Shown: positions 10,689 through 22,790 of the stretch, one piece after another
Layout of the letters: each line of letters begins with the position of its first letter
Position numbering within the stretch: position 1 is the first letter of the stretch
NCBI GenBank assembly: GCA_028023455.1
Contig: JAQFVV010012442.1
Span: 2,452,903 to 2,516,902 of the forward strand
DNA length: 64,000 nucleotides
Origin: Epiperipatus broadwayi
Lineage: Eukaryota > Onychophora > Udeonychophora > Euonychophora > Peripatidae
Direction of reading: 5' to 3'
Notes under the pieces: generated by a model
Databases searched by the model: none
Told to the model about the DNA's origin: nothing
Seen by the model: the letters and a program-made list of their open reading frames with translations, nothing else
Translations under genes and position numbers: made by a program

Positions 10689-12519
10689 TGTAACACCACC
10701 GCCGAGCGGTTAAAGACCCCAGCCGCACTTAATTATGTGATCGACCGGTTAACCACCGATGATGATGATTACCACAAGCAAGAAGCCAATATACACCCTA
10801 AAATCGAGTATATATTCTTAATTGAACACTGACATAATAAAATATCATCCCAGCATTATATTTCCCAATTAAACGCTTCTTCTCTGCTGGGCAAATTATT
10901 TGTATCGAATAATTAGTTCTGCCCAGCGCCTGGAATATTTATAAAATTTCCCGGAATTATCACGGTACAGCAGGAATATGAATTATAGCACTTCCTTCCT
11001 TGACTCTATTTACAATACAGACTGGATTTATTTATCCATTTAGCTTACTTTATTTTATTCCTCAATTAATCAACTTGTTAGCTCACTGATCTAATTTTAA
11101 TTCACTCTAAATAGTTATTCGCTTGGTAGAGAAAAGAAAATGCAAATGACTAAGTACTTCCTTTTATAAATAAAATTTAATTTGCAATTCGCTAATTCTA
11201 ATGCATAATAAAATCCTAAAACACATATATATATCCACACACTAACATAATAAATACATAAATATACAATAAAGAATGTAATTCAAATGAAACATTAAAT
11301 AAATTATCGTACCTCAATTGTTACCTTCTCATACATTAATAGATTACAATCATAAGTTCTTTTAATGATAACTGTCCGAAGTGTTGCGCAACTTTTTAAT
11401 AATTTAGTTCTGACTGATTTCTTATTTCAAATTAATTCTGACATGCATGTATTAATAGTTACCTAGGTATGATTTTTCCATTGTCGGGTCAACCATCGAG
11501 GGGGAAACCTTCCCTTCTTTTGCAGAGATGGTTGCTCGCTTTTTCAGACGTTCCAGTGAATGGAGTGAGAGTTTATAGTCTTTTGACGTGGGTTTGTTTC
11601 CTTTCTAATTCTACATTTTAGTCGGTCTTCATCCCTTCAACATTCTACTTCGAATCTCCAGGCAGATCTGGTTCTGTAACGGCGGTCTCTTCTCGGCAGC
11701 ATTTTAGTTGTTATAAGTAGTGAGCGAATGGTTAGACGGAGATAGACCGAGCAAACGCCCGGTGTTTGCCACTAGCCCTCCATGTCAGCGTACCCTTCTA
11801 TTATTATTTTGTTAAATTCTAGCCAGCAAAAAAAACACAACCGGTTACTTCTAAATCAGCTCTGCTTATACTCTCGCTGTCTTGCTATCGAATGTCTCTA
11901 ATTGCCTCTTTCCTTTTCATTCTTATCTTACCAATCTATCTGGAATTTTTTTTATACAGTTTACATTTTTCCAATTTCTAATTACAATTTTCATTTCATT
12001 CTTTTGATACATTTAATATTGAATGCCACTAATTGCAACATTCCTTTTCATTACTTTATCTAGTACCAATCTATTTGGAAATTTGGTACCAGTTTACATT
12101 TTTAATTTTACAATTATAATTAATTTTTTTCATCTTTTAAATATTGAATGTTACTAATTGCAACATTCCTTTCTCTCACTTTATCTTGTACCAATCTATT
12201 TGGAAATTTGGTACAAGTTTACTTTTTTTAATTTCACAATTATAATTATTCTTTCGTTCTTTTTACAAGTGATTTTCTTATTTAACAAAGAAAGAAAGAG
12301 ACGCGTTCAGTTTTACACCCCTCCCCTTTCCTTTCTAATCTTTCATCATTATTTAGCTTTTCTAATTTCTTTTAAAATAAGTTTTTAGAATCCTTTTAAC
12401 TAAATTTTTCTTTCTTTTTTTTTTTTTTTCTATTTCTTTTAACGAAACCCTTCTCTTTATTAATATTATTGAGAATCAATAATATATACATGCGAGCCTA
12501 CCTTTATGTAGATATCGCA
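10689..12519 (-). repeat. Left LTR (3' LTR of the minus-strand element)
   Basis: This is a 1831-bp terminal repeat with TG and CA ends. It contains three imperfect tandem copies of a block with ATTGCAACATTCC and CCAATCTATTTGGAAATTTGGTA (about 11890-12240). A TATA-like CTATAAAC lies on the minus strand at 11571-11578. Near its plus-strand start is GCCGAGCGGTTAAAG, which looks like the D arm of a leucine or serine tRNA. Confidence 0.88.
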
Positions 12520-12526
12520 TTACACC

Positions 12527-12543
12527 GCTCCCCATTTTTTAAG
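12527..12543 (-). other. Polypurine tract of the LTR element
   Basis: On the minus strand, CTTAAAAAATGGGGAGC lies a few bases upstream of the 3' LTR start (TGCGATATC). It is the expected place and composition for the plus-strand primer. Confidence 0.55.
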
Positions 12544-13269
12544 AATTAAAATCTACTGGAGTTATTTTCTGAGGTCAAGCCATTTTAATTCTTAACCCCT
12601 ATCTTCCTTTATTACTATATATATATATATATATTTTTCCTTCTTGATATAAATTTTAATGGTACCCGTTTAGTATGTATAACTTCCGTATGATGAGATT
12701 ATCTTAGAGAGACAACTAGGTTAAACTATCTGCATTCCATTTGATTTATTTGAACTGCCCAAACACTTTTAATCTCCACCGAACATTATTCTGCACAGAG
12801 AGTTGATTTTTTTTTTTTTCAGTAAGACGGATCATGAGCCCAGATCTCTGCTGAGTCCTCATTCTATTTTTTAGTTTAATTCTTCGTATCTTTCCAATAC
12901 CTTTGGGATTTTCACCCAGTACGACGGATAATGAGCCCAGATCTCTGCTGAGTCCTCATTCTAATTTTTTCTATTTATTTTCCTGTCTATCCTTATGTGT
13001 ATAGACAAGATTAACACACACACTCCCTATTTTTTTTTTTCTTTTTTTATGAACGGCAAGACGGCTTGACCAAGCTCAAATGCAATCCCCGCATGATTCA
13101 TACCTGCACACATTTGTCTCAAAATCCAGACCCTCATTCATATATTCACTACTCTTCGTAGTTCACCCTCCCCCCTACATTTCCATTATCATTTGGATTA
13201 TCGTGTTCAAAGTCCAGGGTCGGTATCCTTTAGTCATCAACAGGTGTTTGTCCAGTTGCTTCTTTTCTT
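12544..13269. repeat. Interior non-coding part of the LTR element with a 96-bp-spaced direct repeat
   Basis: This is the region between the gag-like stop and the polypurine tract. A block containing GACGGAT and ATGAGCCCAGATCTCTGCTG occurs twice, at about 12821-12868 and 12917-12964. No pol-like reading frame was found on either strand. Confidence 0.5.
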
Positions 13270-14733
13270 TTAGTTCCTATCGGGAGGTTCTTTCTTTTTT
13301 TTCTGGGGAATATACCCACTTGTGCTAGGGAATGGACTATTGTCCCTCCGTCTATCAAAGCCTCTGTCCTCATTCGGATACTTCCCTCTCGGATCCCCTT
13401 CATTCTGCCTAGGCCCTATAGCTCCATCCGAGCCGCCATAAAATATACCGCTATCTTCCCCGTACCTTCGTTGGGGTTTACCTGGTCCCACATTTATCAC
13501 AGGATCTCTCGGAGGTTTGAATCCTTGATCCTCTATCCTACGACCAGAATGAGCGCTGTCGAACGCATTTAGTAGTTCCGCGACCTGTTCGACCGTTTTC
13601 CGTTCAGTGCCTATCAGCACTTGCTCAACATTTTGCGGCAAATTGTGTCTGATTACACGAATAATTTGCCTCTCTGATAATGGACTAGCAGTGAGTGCGC
13701 GCAATTTCGCTACCTGGTGACGGAAAAATGGCGTAAATGTTTCTCCCGGTCTCCACCTGTCTTGTGATATCTGGTGCCGAATGTTTTCCTGGTGCTCTTC
13801 GCTCCAGTAACTGGTGAGCAAAGCTGTCTTATAATCCTCAAATGTTTTTGGTTTTTCAAACAATGAGTCCCACCATTCCTGTGAAGCATTCTGTAGGTGA
13901 CTGCATGCGATGGCAATCATGGCTTCTTCATCCAATCCATTCAATGTGCCGTACCTTTTAAGGCTACCCAGGTGTTCTATGGGGTTTTCTCCCATGTGGC
14001 CCGAAAAAACTTGAATTTTCAAAAATTGATTTATCGTTATTACGTTATTGTGCCTGCTATCCCACAAACTTGTCCCTCTCATATTTTTAACCTCTTCTAC
14101 TTCCCGACACACAGTTTCTATTTTAACCTCAAAATGTGCCATCCTTCCCTCTACTTTCATCACAACCTCTTGTTCTAAATTATTTACTTCTCCAGTGAGT
14201 CTCTGCTCTAAGTTTTCTAGTAACTCAGCCTGTCCGTTTAGCCTTTCATTCGTGACAAAAATCTGATTTGAGGTTTCTTCAACCCTTTTACTTAACTCTT
14301 CATTTTTTATGTCGAATTTGTCAACCAACTGTTTTTGCCACTCGTCTATCATCTTTTTATTATCTTCCTTTAATTCCTTCATAAACCTTTGCTGATCTTC
14401 TATCATTTTCTTATTTATTTCATCTCTCTGCTCATCTCTTTCCCTTATCTCCTTTATGAACTGCCGTTGATCCTCCCCCATTTTCTCCATCATTTTTATT
14501 AAATTATAAATTTCTATACTAACTTTCGGCTCTTGTTTATCATCATTAATGTCAATTTCATTTCCACTACTGGTTTCTATTTCTCTTTCCCTATCTGTTT
14601 CTCCGGACAATTCCGTTTGTTCTTCACTGGTACTTTTCGTGGTTGCAAGTTGATCGTCCATTTTTGCTTTCAACCTCGTTTGCATTGACTCTAAATGAAT
14701 GTTATCACTGACTAAGTAATTATTTTCTCCCAA
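13270..14733 (-). CDS. Gag-like protein of LTR retrotransposon
   Basis: An uninterrupted 487-codon frame. Residues about 75-215 are charged heptad-like sequence, likely a long coiled coil. Residues about 233-395 match the retrotransposon capsid domain, with the characteristic aromatic block QEWWDSLF near 285 and a WRPGETFTPFFRH block near 327. The C-terminus is basic and disordered (RRYGED, RGFDRRRD, KKKKEPPDRN). No CCHC zinc knuckle is visible, so RNA binding may rest on the basic tail. The product is expected to assemble capsid particles, with enzymes supplied by an autonomous relative. The ATG at 14733 precedes the coiled coil, with stops upstream. It is the only ORF of size in the element. 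Confidence 0.8.
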   Translation of the reverse strand: MGENNYLVSDNIHLESMQTRLKAKMDDQLATTKSTSEEQTELSGETDREREIETSSGNEIDINDDKQEPKVSIEIYNLIKMMEKMGEDQRQFIKEIRERDEQRDEINKKMIEDQQRFMKELKEDNKKMIDEWQKQLVDKFDIKNEELSKRVEETSNQIFVTNERLNGQAELLENLEQRLTGEVNNLEQEVVMKVEGRMAHFEVKIETVCREVEEVKNMRGTSLWDSRHNNVITINQFLKIQVFSGHMGENPIEHLGSLKRYGTLNGLDEEAMIAIACSHLQNASQEWWDSLFEKPKTFEDYKTALLTSYWSEEHQENIRHQISQDRWRPGETFTPFFRHQVAKLRALTASPLSERQIIRVIRHNLPQNVEQVLIGTERKTVEQVAELLNAFDSAHSGRRIEDQGFKPPRDPVINVGPGKPQRRYGEDSGIFYGGSDGAIGPRQNEGDPRGKYPNEDRGFDRRRDNSPFPSTSGYIPQKKKKEPPDRN

Positions 14734-15432
14734 TTATTATTAAATGCAATACTGTTTATCAACGCTATTTCATATTAGGTACGTTTGCTGGCCTGCCCCG
14801 TCCTCATCCATTAACTCACTTGTTTATGCTGCTTTAAAGATCCCCTTAAACTCACAAGCTTTTATTATTCAAACAATAAAATCTTTTCCCTCTCTTGATT
14901 TTATTTATTTATATAATGTAGATCGTGCCTAGAAAATTTTACCCTGTCTCTTTCTCTCTTTTTATAAAATTCAGTTGTCTTTTGCTCCACTTTCCCTCTC
15001 TCACCAAGCGATCTTTTATTATTATTCTATATTTTTATCTAAACCTTAGGTCTATTCTACTGTCTCTACAACTAATATATAACTACATATATACGGTTAT
15101 GCCGTCTAATCCTTATTTTAACACTTTTTTCCTTTAACACTATTTTGTCGTTTTTATATATATATTTTCATAATAACACATATAAATTCTTAACTTGAAC
15201 AAAACCCCTTTGTTGTTTGTTTTTTTTTTTTATTTTAAAAAAAAACTTTTCTTTCTTCCCTTTTCCCCCCTTTTTTTTTTTTTTTATAAAATATTTCTCA
15301 GTCTAAATTCGTTTTTCCGATTGTTTGACTTTATTTAACCTCGCTGTATAGATCACATATGGGTATATCTATTTTACTCAGGGCACTATAATTTAATTCA
15401 ATCTGCTTTTTTTTTTTTTTGAATGTGACAAT
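14734..15432. other. 5' untranslated leader of the LTR element
   Basis: Sequence between the primer-binding site and the gag-like start (minus sense), rich in T runs. No other gene was seen. Confidence 0.5.
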
Positions 15433-15450
15433 ATCCCGGACTGGCCCCCA
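15433..15450 (-). other. Primer-binding site of the LTR element
   Basis: On the minus strand, TGGGGGCCAGTCCGGGAT lies 4 nt inside the 5' LTR. It starts with TGG as required for pairing with a tRNA CCA end, and its complement reads like a T-stem, acceptor strand and CCA. The tRNA species was not identified. Confidence 0.65.
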
Positions 15451-15454
15451 AAAC

Positions 15455-17283
15455 TGTAACACCACCGCCGAGCGGTTAAAGACCCCAGCCGCACTTAATT
15501 ATGTGATCGACCGGTTAACCACCGATGATGATGATTACCACAAGCAAGAAGCCAATATACACCCTAAAATCGAGTATATATTCTTAATTGAACACTGACA
15601 TAATAAAATATCATCCCAGCATTATATTTCCCAATTAAACGCTTCTTCTCTGCTGGGCAAATTATTTGTATCGAATAATTAGTTCTGCCCAGTGCCTGGA
15701 ATATTTATAAAATTTCCCGGAATTATCACGGTACAGCAGGAATATGATTTATAGCACTTCCTTCCTTGACTCTATTTACAATACAGACTGGATTTATTTA
15801 TCCATTTAGCTTACTTTATTTTATTCCTCAATTAATCAACTTGTTAGCTCACTGATCTAATTTTAATTCACTCTAAATAGTTATTCGCTTGGTAGAGAAA
15901 AGAAAACGCAAATGACTAAGTACTTCCTTTTATAAATAAAATTTAATTTGCAATTCGCTAATTCTAATGCATAATAAAATCCTAAAACACATATATATAT
16001 CCACACACTAACATAATAAATACATAAATATACAATAAAGAATGTAATTCAAATGAAACATTAAATAAATTATCGTAACTCAATTGTTACCTTCTCATAC
16101 ATTAATAGATTACAATCATAAGTTCTTTTAATGATAACTGTCCGAAGTGTTGCGCAACTTTTTAATAATTTAGTTCTGACTGATTTCTTATTTCAAATTA
16201 ATTCTGACATGCATGTATTAATAGTTACCTAGGTATGATTTTTCCAATGTCGGGTCAACCATCGAGGGGAAACCTTCCCTTCTTTTGCAGAGATGGTTGC
16301 TCGCTTTTTCAGACGTTCCAGTGAATGGAGTGAGAGTTTATAGTCTTTTGACGTGGGTTTGTTTCCTTTCTAATTCTACATTTTAGTCGGTCTTCATCCC
16401 TTCAACATTCTACTTCGAATCTCCAGGCAGATCTGGTTCTGTAACGGCGGTCTCTTCTCGGCAGCATTTTAGTTGTTATAAGTAGTGAGCGAATGGTTAG
16501 ACGGAGATAGACCGAGCAAACGCCCGGTGTTTGCCACTAGCCCTCCATGTCAGCGTACCCTTCTATTATTATTTTGTTAAATTCTAGCCAGCAAAAAAAA
16601 CACAACCGGTTACTTCTAAATCAGCTCTGCTTATACTCTCGCTGTCTTGCTATCGAATGTCTCTCTAATTGCCTCTTTCCTTTTCATTCTTATCTTACCA
16701 ATCTATCTGGAATTTTTTTTATACAGTTTACATTTTTCCAATTTCTAATTACAATTTTCATTTCATTCTTTTGATACATTTAATATTGAATGCCACTAAT
16801 TGCAACATTCCTTTTCATTACTTTATCTAGTACCAATCTATTTGGAAATTTGGTACCAGTTTACATTTTTAATTTTACAATTATAATTAATTTCTTTCAT
16901 TCTTTTAAATATTGAATGTTACTAATTGCAACATTCCTTTCTCTCACTTTATCTTGTACCAATCTATTTGGAAATTTGGTACAAGTTTACTTTTTTTTAA
17001 TTTCACAATTATAATTATTCTTTCGTTCTTTTTACAAGTGATTTTCTTATTTAACAAAGAAAGAAAGAGACGCGTTCAGTTTTACACCCCTCCCCTTTCC
17101 TTTCTAATCTTTCATCATTATTTAGCTTTTCTAATTTCTTTTAAAATAAGTTTTTAGAATCCTTTTAACTAAATTTTTCTTTTTTTTTTTTTTCTATTTC
17201 TTTTAACGAAACCCTTCTCTTTATTAATATTATTGAGAATCAATAATATATACATGCGAGCCTACCTTTATGTAGATATCGCA
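15455..17283 (-). repeat. Right LTR (5' LTR of the minus-strand element)
   Basis: This is an 1829-bp direct repeat of 10689-12519 with the same TG and CA ends, TATA-like motif and internal tandem blocks. The differences are a handful of substitutions (for example in the CCCAGTGCCTGG and TCGTAACTC regions) and T-run length changes. Confidence 0.88.
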
Positions 17284-20152
17284 ATATATATATTGGAAAA
17301 ATATTTATCATTTACACAAGCATACATTCTGCCTTATCAGACAACTGAGAAGAAAGTCAATGGTGTTTCATCCTGGCTAATGTGTGTTGGTGAGCAGCCC
17401 ATCAATGTTTATATACTATATGAATAATCACATAGTAATAACAGCTGCAATGTCAAGAACGTATGGAATGGACATTAAGAATTTGCCCTTCTCTGTTCCT
17501 TTAAGGCCTCCAAGAGGAATCAAAGGGTTCCTTTCAATTAATAGCAAACTCCTTTCTGCAGCCAAAACAAAATAAAAGGAATTATTGTTATACTGCACTT
17601 TTAGGGCCTAAAGTAAATAATCTATGTATATATATATATAAAAATTGATAGAATTTTTTAGTCTGATAAAAACAAAATACATTAGATCCAAAAAACTATA
17701 AAGGTAAATGCTACTTTATAGTTAATTCTGATTGATAATTTGGAACTAAGTTAAATGTCATTTCTATCACATCTATGAAAATTTTTGTAAAGTTGAACTG
17801 AATCTCAGAAAAGCAAAATTATCAATCTCAAGTTGAGACCAAAAATAGAATGTCATTTTTATTATATGTCTAGTAAAAAAAAGTATTATAAAGTTTCTCA
17901 ATAATAACTGGACATATTCTCTATGCATAGTGGGGAAATGTACAGTTATTGTAGATGATTGAAATAATAATTGAATATTAAATGTGTAATGAAGCCCCTG
18001 ATGATGTGAAAGAAAACTTAGATGATATAAGATGTTTTAAAGAGAATTCTCAAAATTTATTTATAAACGTATTAGAAAAAATCTGTAATTCATCATGAAT
18101 AAATATATCACTTAAACAATTGTTGCAAGTATGTTTTATACTAATACAAATTATATTTTGGTTTATAGATCTTTCAATATTTTATAAAAAATGGCAAAGC
18201 TTCTTTAAGTCTGGGAATTGCCAGCCACAGAAAAGGAAGCTATTGTGTTTTTACAGACTGAAAACATTTTGCCTTCAGAACAGAAAATGTTCTTGTGGCA
18301 AAGACATGACTGTGCATTCTTAATGCAGATGGTGTCCTTATTGCAATGCATGTTCCTGCAAGAAAAGTCAATTAGTTCATAAAAGCACATGGTTTGAAAG
18401 CTCCAGGATTCCCTTTTTGACAGATGTACATCTCCTATACTACTGGAATAGAGATGACCTTTCAGACCAATGTGCTCATAAAGATCTAAAACTGTCCAGC
18501 AAGGCCTTAGTTAGCTGGAACAATGGGATAAGAGAACTGTGCAGTGAAAACCTGCTGTGCCACATAGGATGTCTAATTGGTGGTCCCAATAAAATTGTGG
18601 AGGTGGACAAAACCCTGTTTAGCAGGAATCAAAACCATCAGGGTTGTATGCTTCCCACACAATGGATATTCGAAGGTGTGTGCTGTAACACAGGGAAATG
18701 CTTTGACAGGTGTGTTCCATGTACATCTGCAAGCACCCTACTTCAACCCATATGTGACAACATACAGCCAGGATCCACTATATACTCAGACTGCTGGAAG
18801 AGGTACAGGATATTTGACCTTGAGGATGCAGATTTTAGTCACATTATAGTCAACTACCACTACAACTTTGTTGACCTGACAACTGGCACTCACACACAGA
18901 ACATTGGACATCTGTGGGGGCTGTTAAAGTGGTGAAACAAAAAACAGTGGCAAACTTAAAGGAGTTAATAAATATACTTGAATTTATTTGCAGGTTAGCA
19001 TTTCTACAGATTTTTTATTGTAATGCTTGTGAATAGTTAGGTGGTTTAAAGAATCTATAAATGAATTTCTAAATGGACAAATTTTAATATATATCACCCA
19101 ACAGAGACACTTAAATATTTACCAATTTCACAATCTCAATTAATAAACTATAGTTTACTTTGATTAATCATTAAGATTTGATTTAATGCAAGAAATTGTC
19201 TGCACCCAGGAGGTTACAAATTTATTGCCATCCTTAATGACTTAAGTAGATTTTCATACTTGCAACATCTGTTTATGTGACATATTTATTCATGATGAAT
19301 TACAGATTTTTTTCTAATAGGTTTATAAATAAATTTTGAGAATTCTCTTTAAAACATCTTATATCATCTAAGTTTTCTTGAAGGTAGATATCCAACAGAT
19401 TTCTTCCATATCATCATTGGCTTCATTACACAATTAATATTCAATTATTATTGCTATCATCTACAATAACTGTACATTTACCCACTATCATCATAGAGAC
19501 TATGTCCAGATATTATTGAGAAACTTTATACTTTTTTTACTACACATATAATAAAAATGAAATTCTATTTTTGGTCTCAACTTGAGATTGATAATTTTGC
19601 TTTTCTGAGATTCAGTTCAACTTTACAAAAATTTTCATAGATGTGATACAAATAACATTTAACTTAGTTCCAAATTATCAATCAGAATTAACTATAAAGT
19701 AGAATTTACCTTTATAGTTTCTTGGATCTAATGTATTCTGTAGTTATCAGACTAAAAAATTCTATCAATTTTTTTACATAAACATAGATTATGTATTTTA
19801 GGCCCTAAAAGTGCAGTATAACAATAATTCCTTTTATCTTGTTTTGGCTGCAGAAAGGAGTTTATTATTAATTGAAAGAAACCCTTTGATTCCTCTTGGA
19901 GGCCTTAAAAGAACAGAGCAGGGCAAATTCTTAATGTCCACCCCATATATTCTTGTCATTGCAGCTGTTATTACTATGTGATTATTAATATAGTATATAA
20001 AAATTGATGAGCTGCTCACCAACACACATTAGCCAGGATGACGAGGTTATTGGATTTTTACCTCTAAGTTTAAGATCAAGAAACATCATTCACTTTCTTC
20101 TCAGTTACCTGATAAGGCAGAATGAATGCTTGTGTAAATGATAAATATTTTC

Positions 20153-20158
<6 letters not shown>
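17284..20158 (+). mobile_element. Merlin-like DNA transposon with long inverted arms, copy 1
   Basis: The left arm (17291 to about 18133) and right arm (about 19257 to 20158) are inverted copies of some 850 bp. They end in TGG-AAAATATTTATC and its complement, and are bounded by (TA)n on both sides. A decayed ISXO2/Merlin transposase lies between the arms. The right arm has an extra block of about 50 bp relative to the left. The distal 200 bp of this arm recur at 27549-27745, joined to another LINE, so the arm may instead be part of a LINE leader. Both readings are possible. Confidence 0.65.
18190..18935 (+). pseudogene. Merlin (ISXO2-like) transposase, inactive
   Basis: The best-preserved frame is 18417-18935. 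It carries the family blocks IGGPNKIVEVDKTLFSR, TQWIFEGVC, STIYSDCWKRYR and TTGTHTQNIGHLWGLLK. Counting from 18417, the DDE residues fall at D64 and D125, but the third position is G164 where the family has E (normally QNIExLW). An N-terminal zinc-ribbon-like stretch upstream (18190-18400) is broken by stops. The protein would excise and insert DNA in an active relative; here it cannot. Confidence 0.8.

Positions 20159-20242
<84 letters not shown>
20159..20242. repeat. (TA)n microsatellite between Merlin arm and LINE
   Basis: A long TA repeat with one GTATATAC interruption, placed between the Merlin right arm and the LINE 5' leader. It is the counterpart of the (TA)n split by the LTR element at 10664-10688 and 17284-17293. 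Confidence 0.9.
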
Positions 20243-20247
<5 letters not shown>

Positions 20248-22790
20248 TATGACAGACAAAAGTAAATCATGGCCCTTATTCCCAGGAGACTAAAGTCACC
20301 AACCAAGGCAGCATTGCTGGCCAAAGGCTGAGGGTGCTAAGAACACCCTGATTGTGGACCCAGGCTGCCATTTGATGATGACTTTTTTTATTTAGGTATT
20401 ACTTACAACTGCAGATCACTTTTAAGTGAAGGAAGATTGCAAGAGTTAGAAGAAAAACTATCTTATATTAAATGGGACATTATTGGACTTTTTGAAGTTA
20501 GAAAAAAAGGTGAAGAGACAATTGTTTTAAAAAGTGAACATATACTCTACTATAAAGGCACAAATATTGGAAATACAAGTGGAGTAGGGTTCATTATAAA
20601 TAAAAAGTGGAAGAACAACATTGTGGAGATTGGTGGTGTATCAGACAGAGTGGCCAGATTAGTTATACAATTTAATAGCAGATACCAAATACAGATAATT
20701 CAGGTTTATGCCCCAACAAGTTCTCAAAAGTGATGAAGTAGTAGATGATTTTTATTTGGATGCACAAAAGGCTTTTGATCAGAGTAAACAACATTTTAAA
20801 ATTTTTATAGGAGACTTTAATGCTAGAATTGGGATAACAAATGAAAAAGAAAGTGCTGAAGGTAATTTTGGTTATAGTAATAAAAAATGAGAGAGGACAT
20901 AGATTTGTGGAGTTTGCAGGAAAAGGAAAACATTGATGTGTTAAAAAGGATTGAATATGTCAAATTTTGTAAAATGATGTGGATAAGAGTGGAAAATGAT
21001 ATAAGAAAGTATAACTGTGAACTAGCAAGGAAAGCAGTAGAAGAGAATGAAAGTCTCAAGAGTGTAAAACAACATTTTGGTATTGGTAGTTAATTTATAT
21101 CTGCAATAAGAAAAAAAGCTGGAATTATTACTAAAAAGAGAAGTAACATCATGAAATGGATAGAAGCCTTTTATCAACAATTATATAGTAGTAAAGAACA
21201 AATACCTCCTATATCTATTACATCTTTTGATTTGCCCAGAATTTTAAATGAAGAAGTGAGACATACAATTAAATATATGAAGAAAGAAAAGGCTCCAGGT
21301 AATGGTAGAATTATAATTGATATATTAAAATAAGCAGGTGAAAAAATAGAAGGGTAATGGTAGAATTATTGATATATTAAAAGAAGCAGGTGAAAAAATA
21401 TAAATTTTTTTAACAACGTCATACACCAAATGTCTAAATGATGAAGATGTAACAGATGATTGGAAGAATGCAGTATTAATATTAATATTTAAAAATGGTG
21501 ATAAAGAAGATATTAGTAATTACAGACCTATCAGCCTTTTATCAGTTACATTCAAAATTTTTACCAAGATAATTACAACTCGTCTACAGAGAACATTGGA
21601 TTTCCACCAACCAAAAGAACAAGCTGGATTTAAAAGTGGTTTTAGTACAGGATATCATATCCAGGAATTGAGAGAAATTATAGAAAGGACAAATGAATAT
21701 GAGTTGACATTATGTTTTGGATTTCTAGATTATGAAAAGCCATTTGAATCTAAACTTTTCTTCAGTGATTAAAGCATTGGATCATCAAGGTATAGATCCA
21801 AGATATTGTCATATTTTAAAGATTATTTATAAAAATGCAACAGCAACAATTATTTTAGATAAAGATACTGGAAAAGTCAACATTGAGAAGAGTGTAAGAC
21901 ATGGTGACTCCATATCTACAAAACTTTTTACAGCAGTGCTGCAAGAAGTATTTTGTGGATTAAAATGGGAAGCTAAAGGAGTGAAAGTAAATGATTATTT
22001 AAGTCATTTAGATTTTTCAGATGATGTAGTTGTTTTTGCTGATAAAGCTTTAGAACTGCAGGAAATGTTGCAGCAGTTATCAGATGAAAGTAGGACTAAA
22101 GATTAATGTTAAAATGACTAAAGTAATGTTTGATGGATTTTCTCAAAATATAAAAATAAAGATTGTTTATGATGAGTTAGAAGAAGTTAACAGTTACAAA
22201 CGCCTTGGTCAGATTATTAATACAGATGGAAACATAATGGATGAAATTAATTACAGAATTAAACTTGGTTGGAGTGCTTTTGGTAGAAATAACTTGATAC
22301 TAAAAGGAAATATGCCTAAGTGTTTGTAAAGGAAGATTTTTAATAAATGTGTTTTACCTGTACTTACTTATGGATCTGAGACTTGGACACTTAATAGAAA
22401 AGCAATACAGACTTCAGACCACTCAAAGAAGTATGGAGAGATGTATATTGGGAGTAACAAGAAGAGATCAAAAACGCAATATATCAGTAAGAGAACAATA
22501 AGGTGTAACTGATTTCATTGAAAAGATTAAAGTGGAGTTGGGCTGGACATATTGCTAGAAGAGATGATAATAGATGGACAATTGAAATCTTAAACTGGAT
22601 TCCAAGAGATTGTAGAAGACCCAGGAAGAGACCACGTGTGATATGGATAGATGAAATAAGAAAGTGTGCAGGGGTGATGCGGAGAAAAGAAGCTAAAGAT
22701 CTGAGATGGATTAAACTTGGAGATATGCTCATCCTGCAGTGGATTGATAATAGTATTGCCTTTACTTTTTTCAAAATTTGACAGCAATGT
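20243..22790 (+). pseudogene. RTE-like LINE, copy 2, decayed
   Basis: The leader is followed by the endonuclease N-terminus (20437), an intact GDFNARIG motif near 20810, a sharp deletion of several hundred bases of linker at about 20930, then RT blocks. The RT blocks are ILNEEVRHTIKYMKKEKAPG, NYRPISLLSVTFKIF, HLDFSDDVVVF (FADD box) and a C-terminal block WAGHIARRDDNRWT ending in a GDMLILQW-like tail near 22740. Frameshifts and stops are frequent. The 55-bp duplication at 21299-21407 is shared with copy 1 but not copy 3. The 3' end lies near 22790. Confidence 0.8.

Larger units (their letters stand above)
10689..17283 (-). mobile_element. Gag-only LTR retrotransposon (non-autonomous)
   Basis: Two direct repeats of 1831 bp (10689-12519) and 1829 bp (15455-17283), each TG...CA, flank a 2.9-kb interior. 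The sense strand is minus: a primer-binding site lies beside the right LTR, a gag-like ORF in the middle and a purine-rich tract beside the left LTR. No protease, RT, RNase H or integrase is present. The LTRs differ at only about ten positions plus homopolymer indels by eye, so insertion was recent. Flanking ATAT on both sides could be a 4-bp target duplication but cannot be told from the (TA)n target. Confidence 0.88.

Noticed and set aside
17997-18012. CTGATGATG in the Merlin left arm as a hammerhead box
   Set aside because: No stem II and no GAAA at the right distance, and the right arm copy has a changed box.
22518-22781. 87-codon frame as an independent gene
   Set aside because: It is the C-terminal block of the LINE reverse transcriptase protein.
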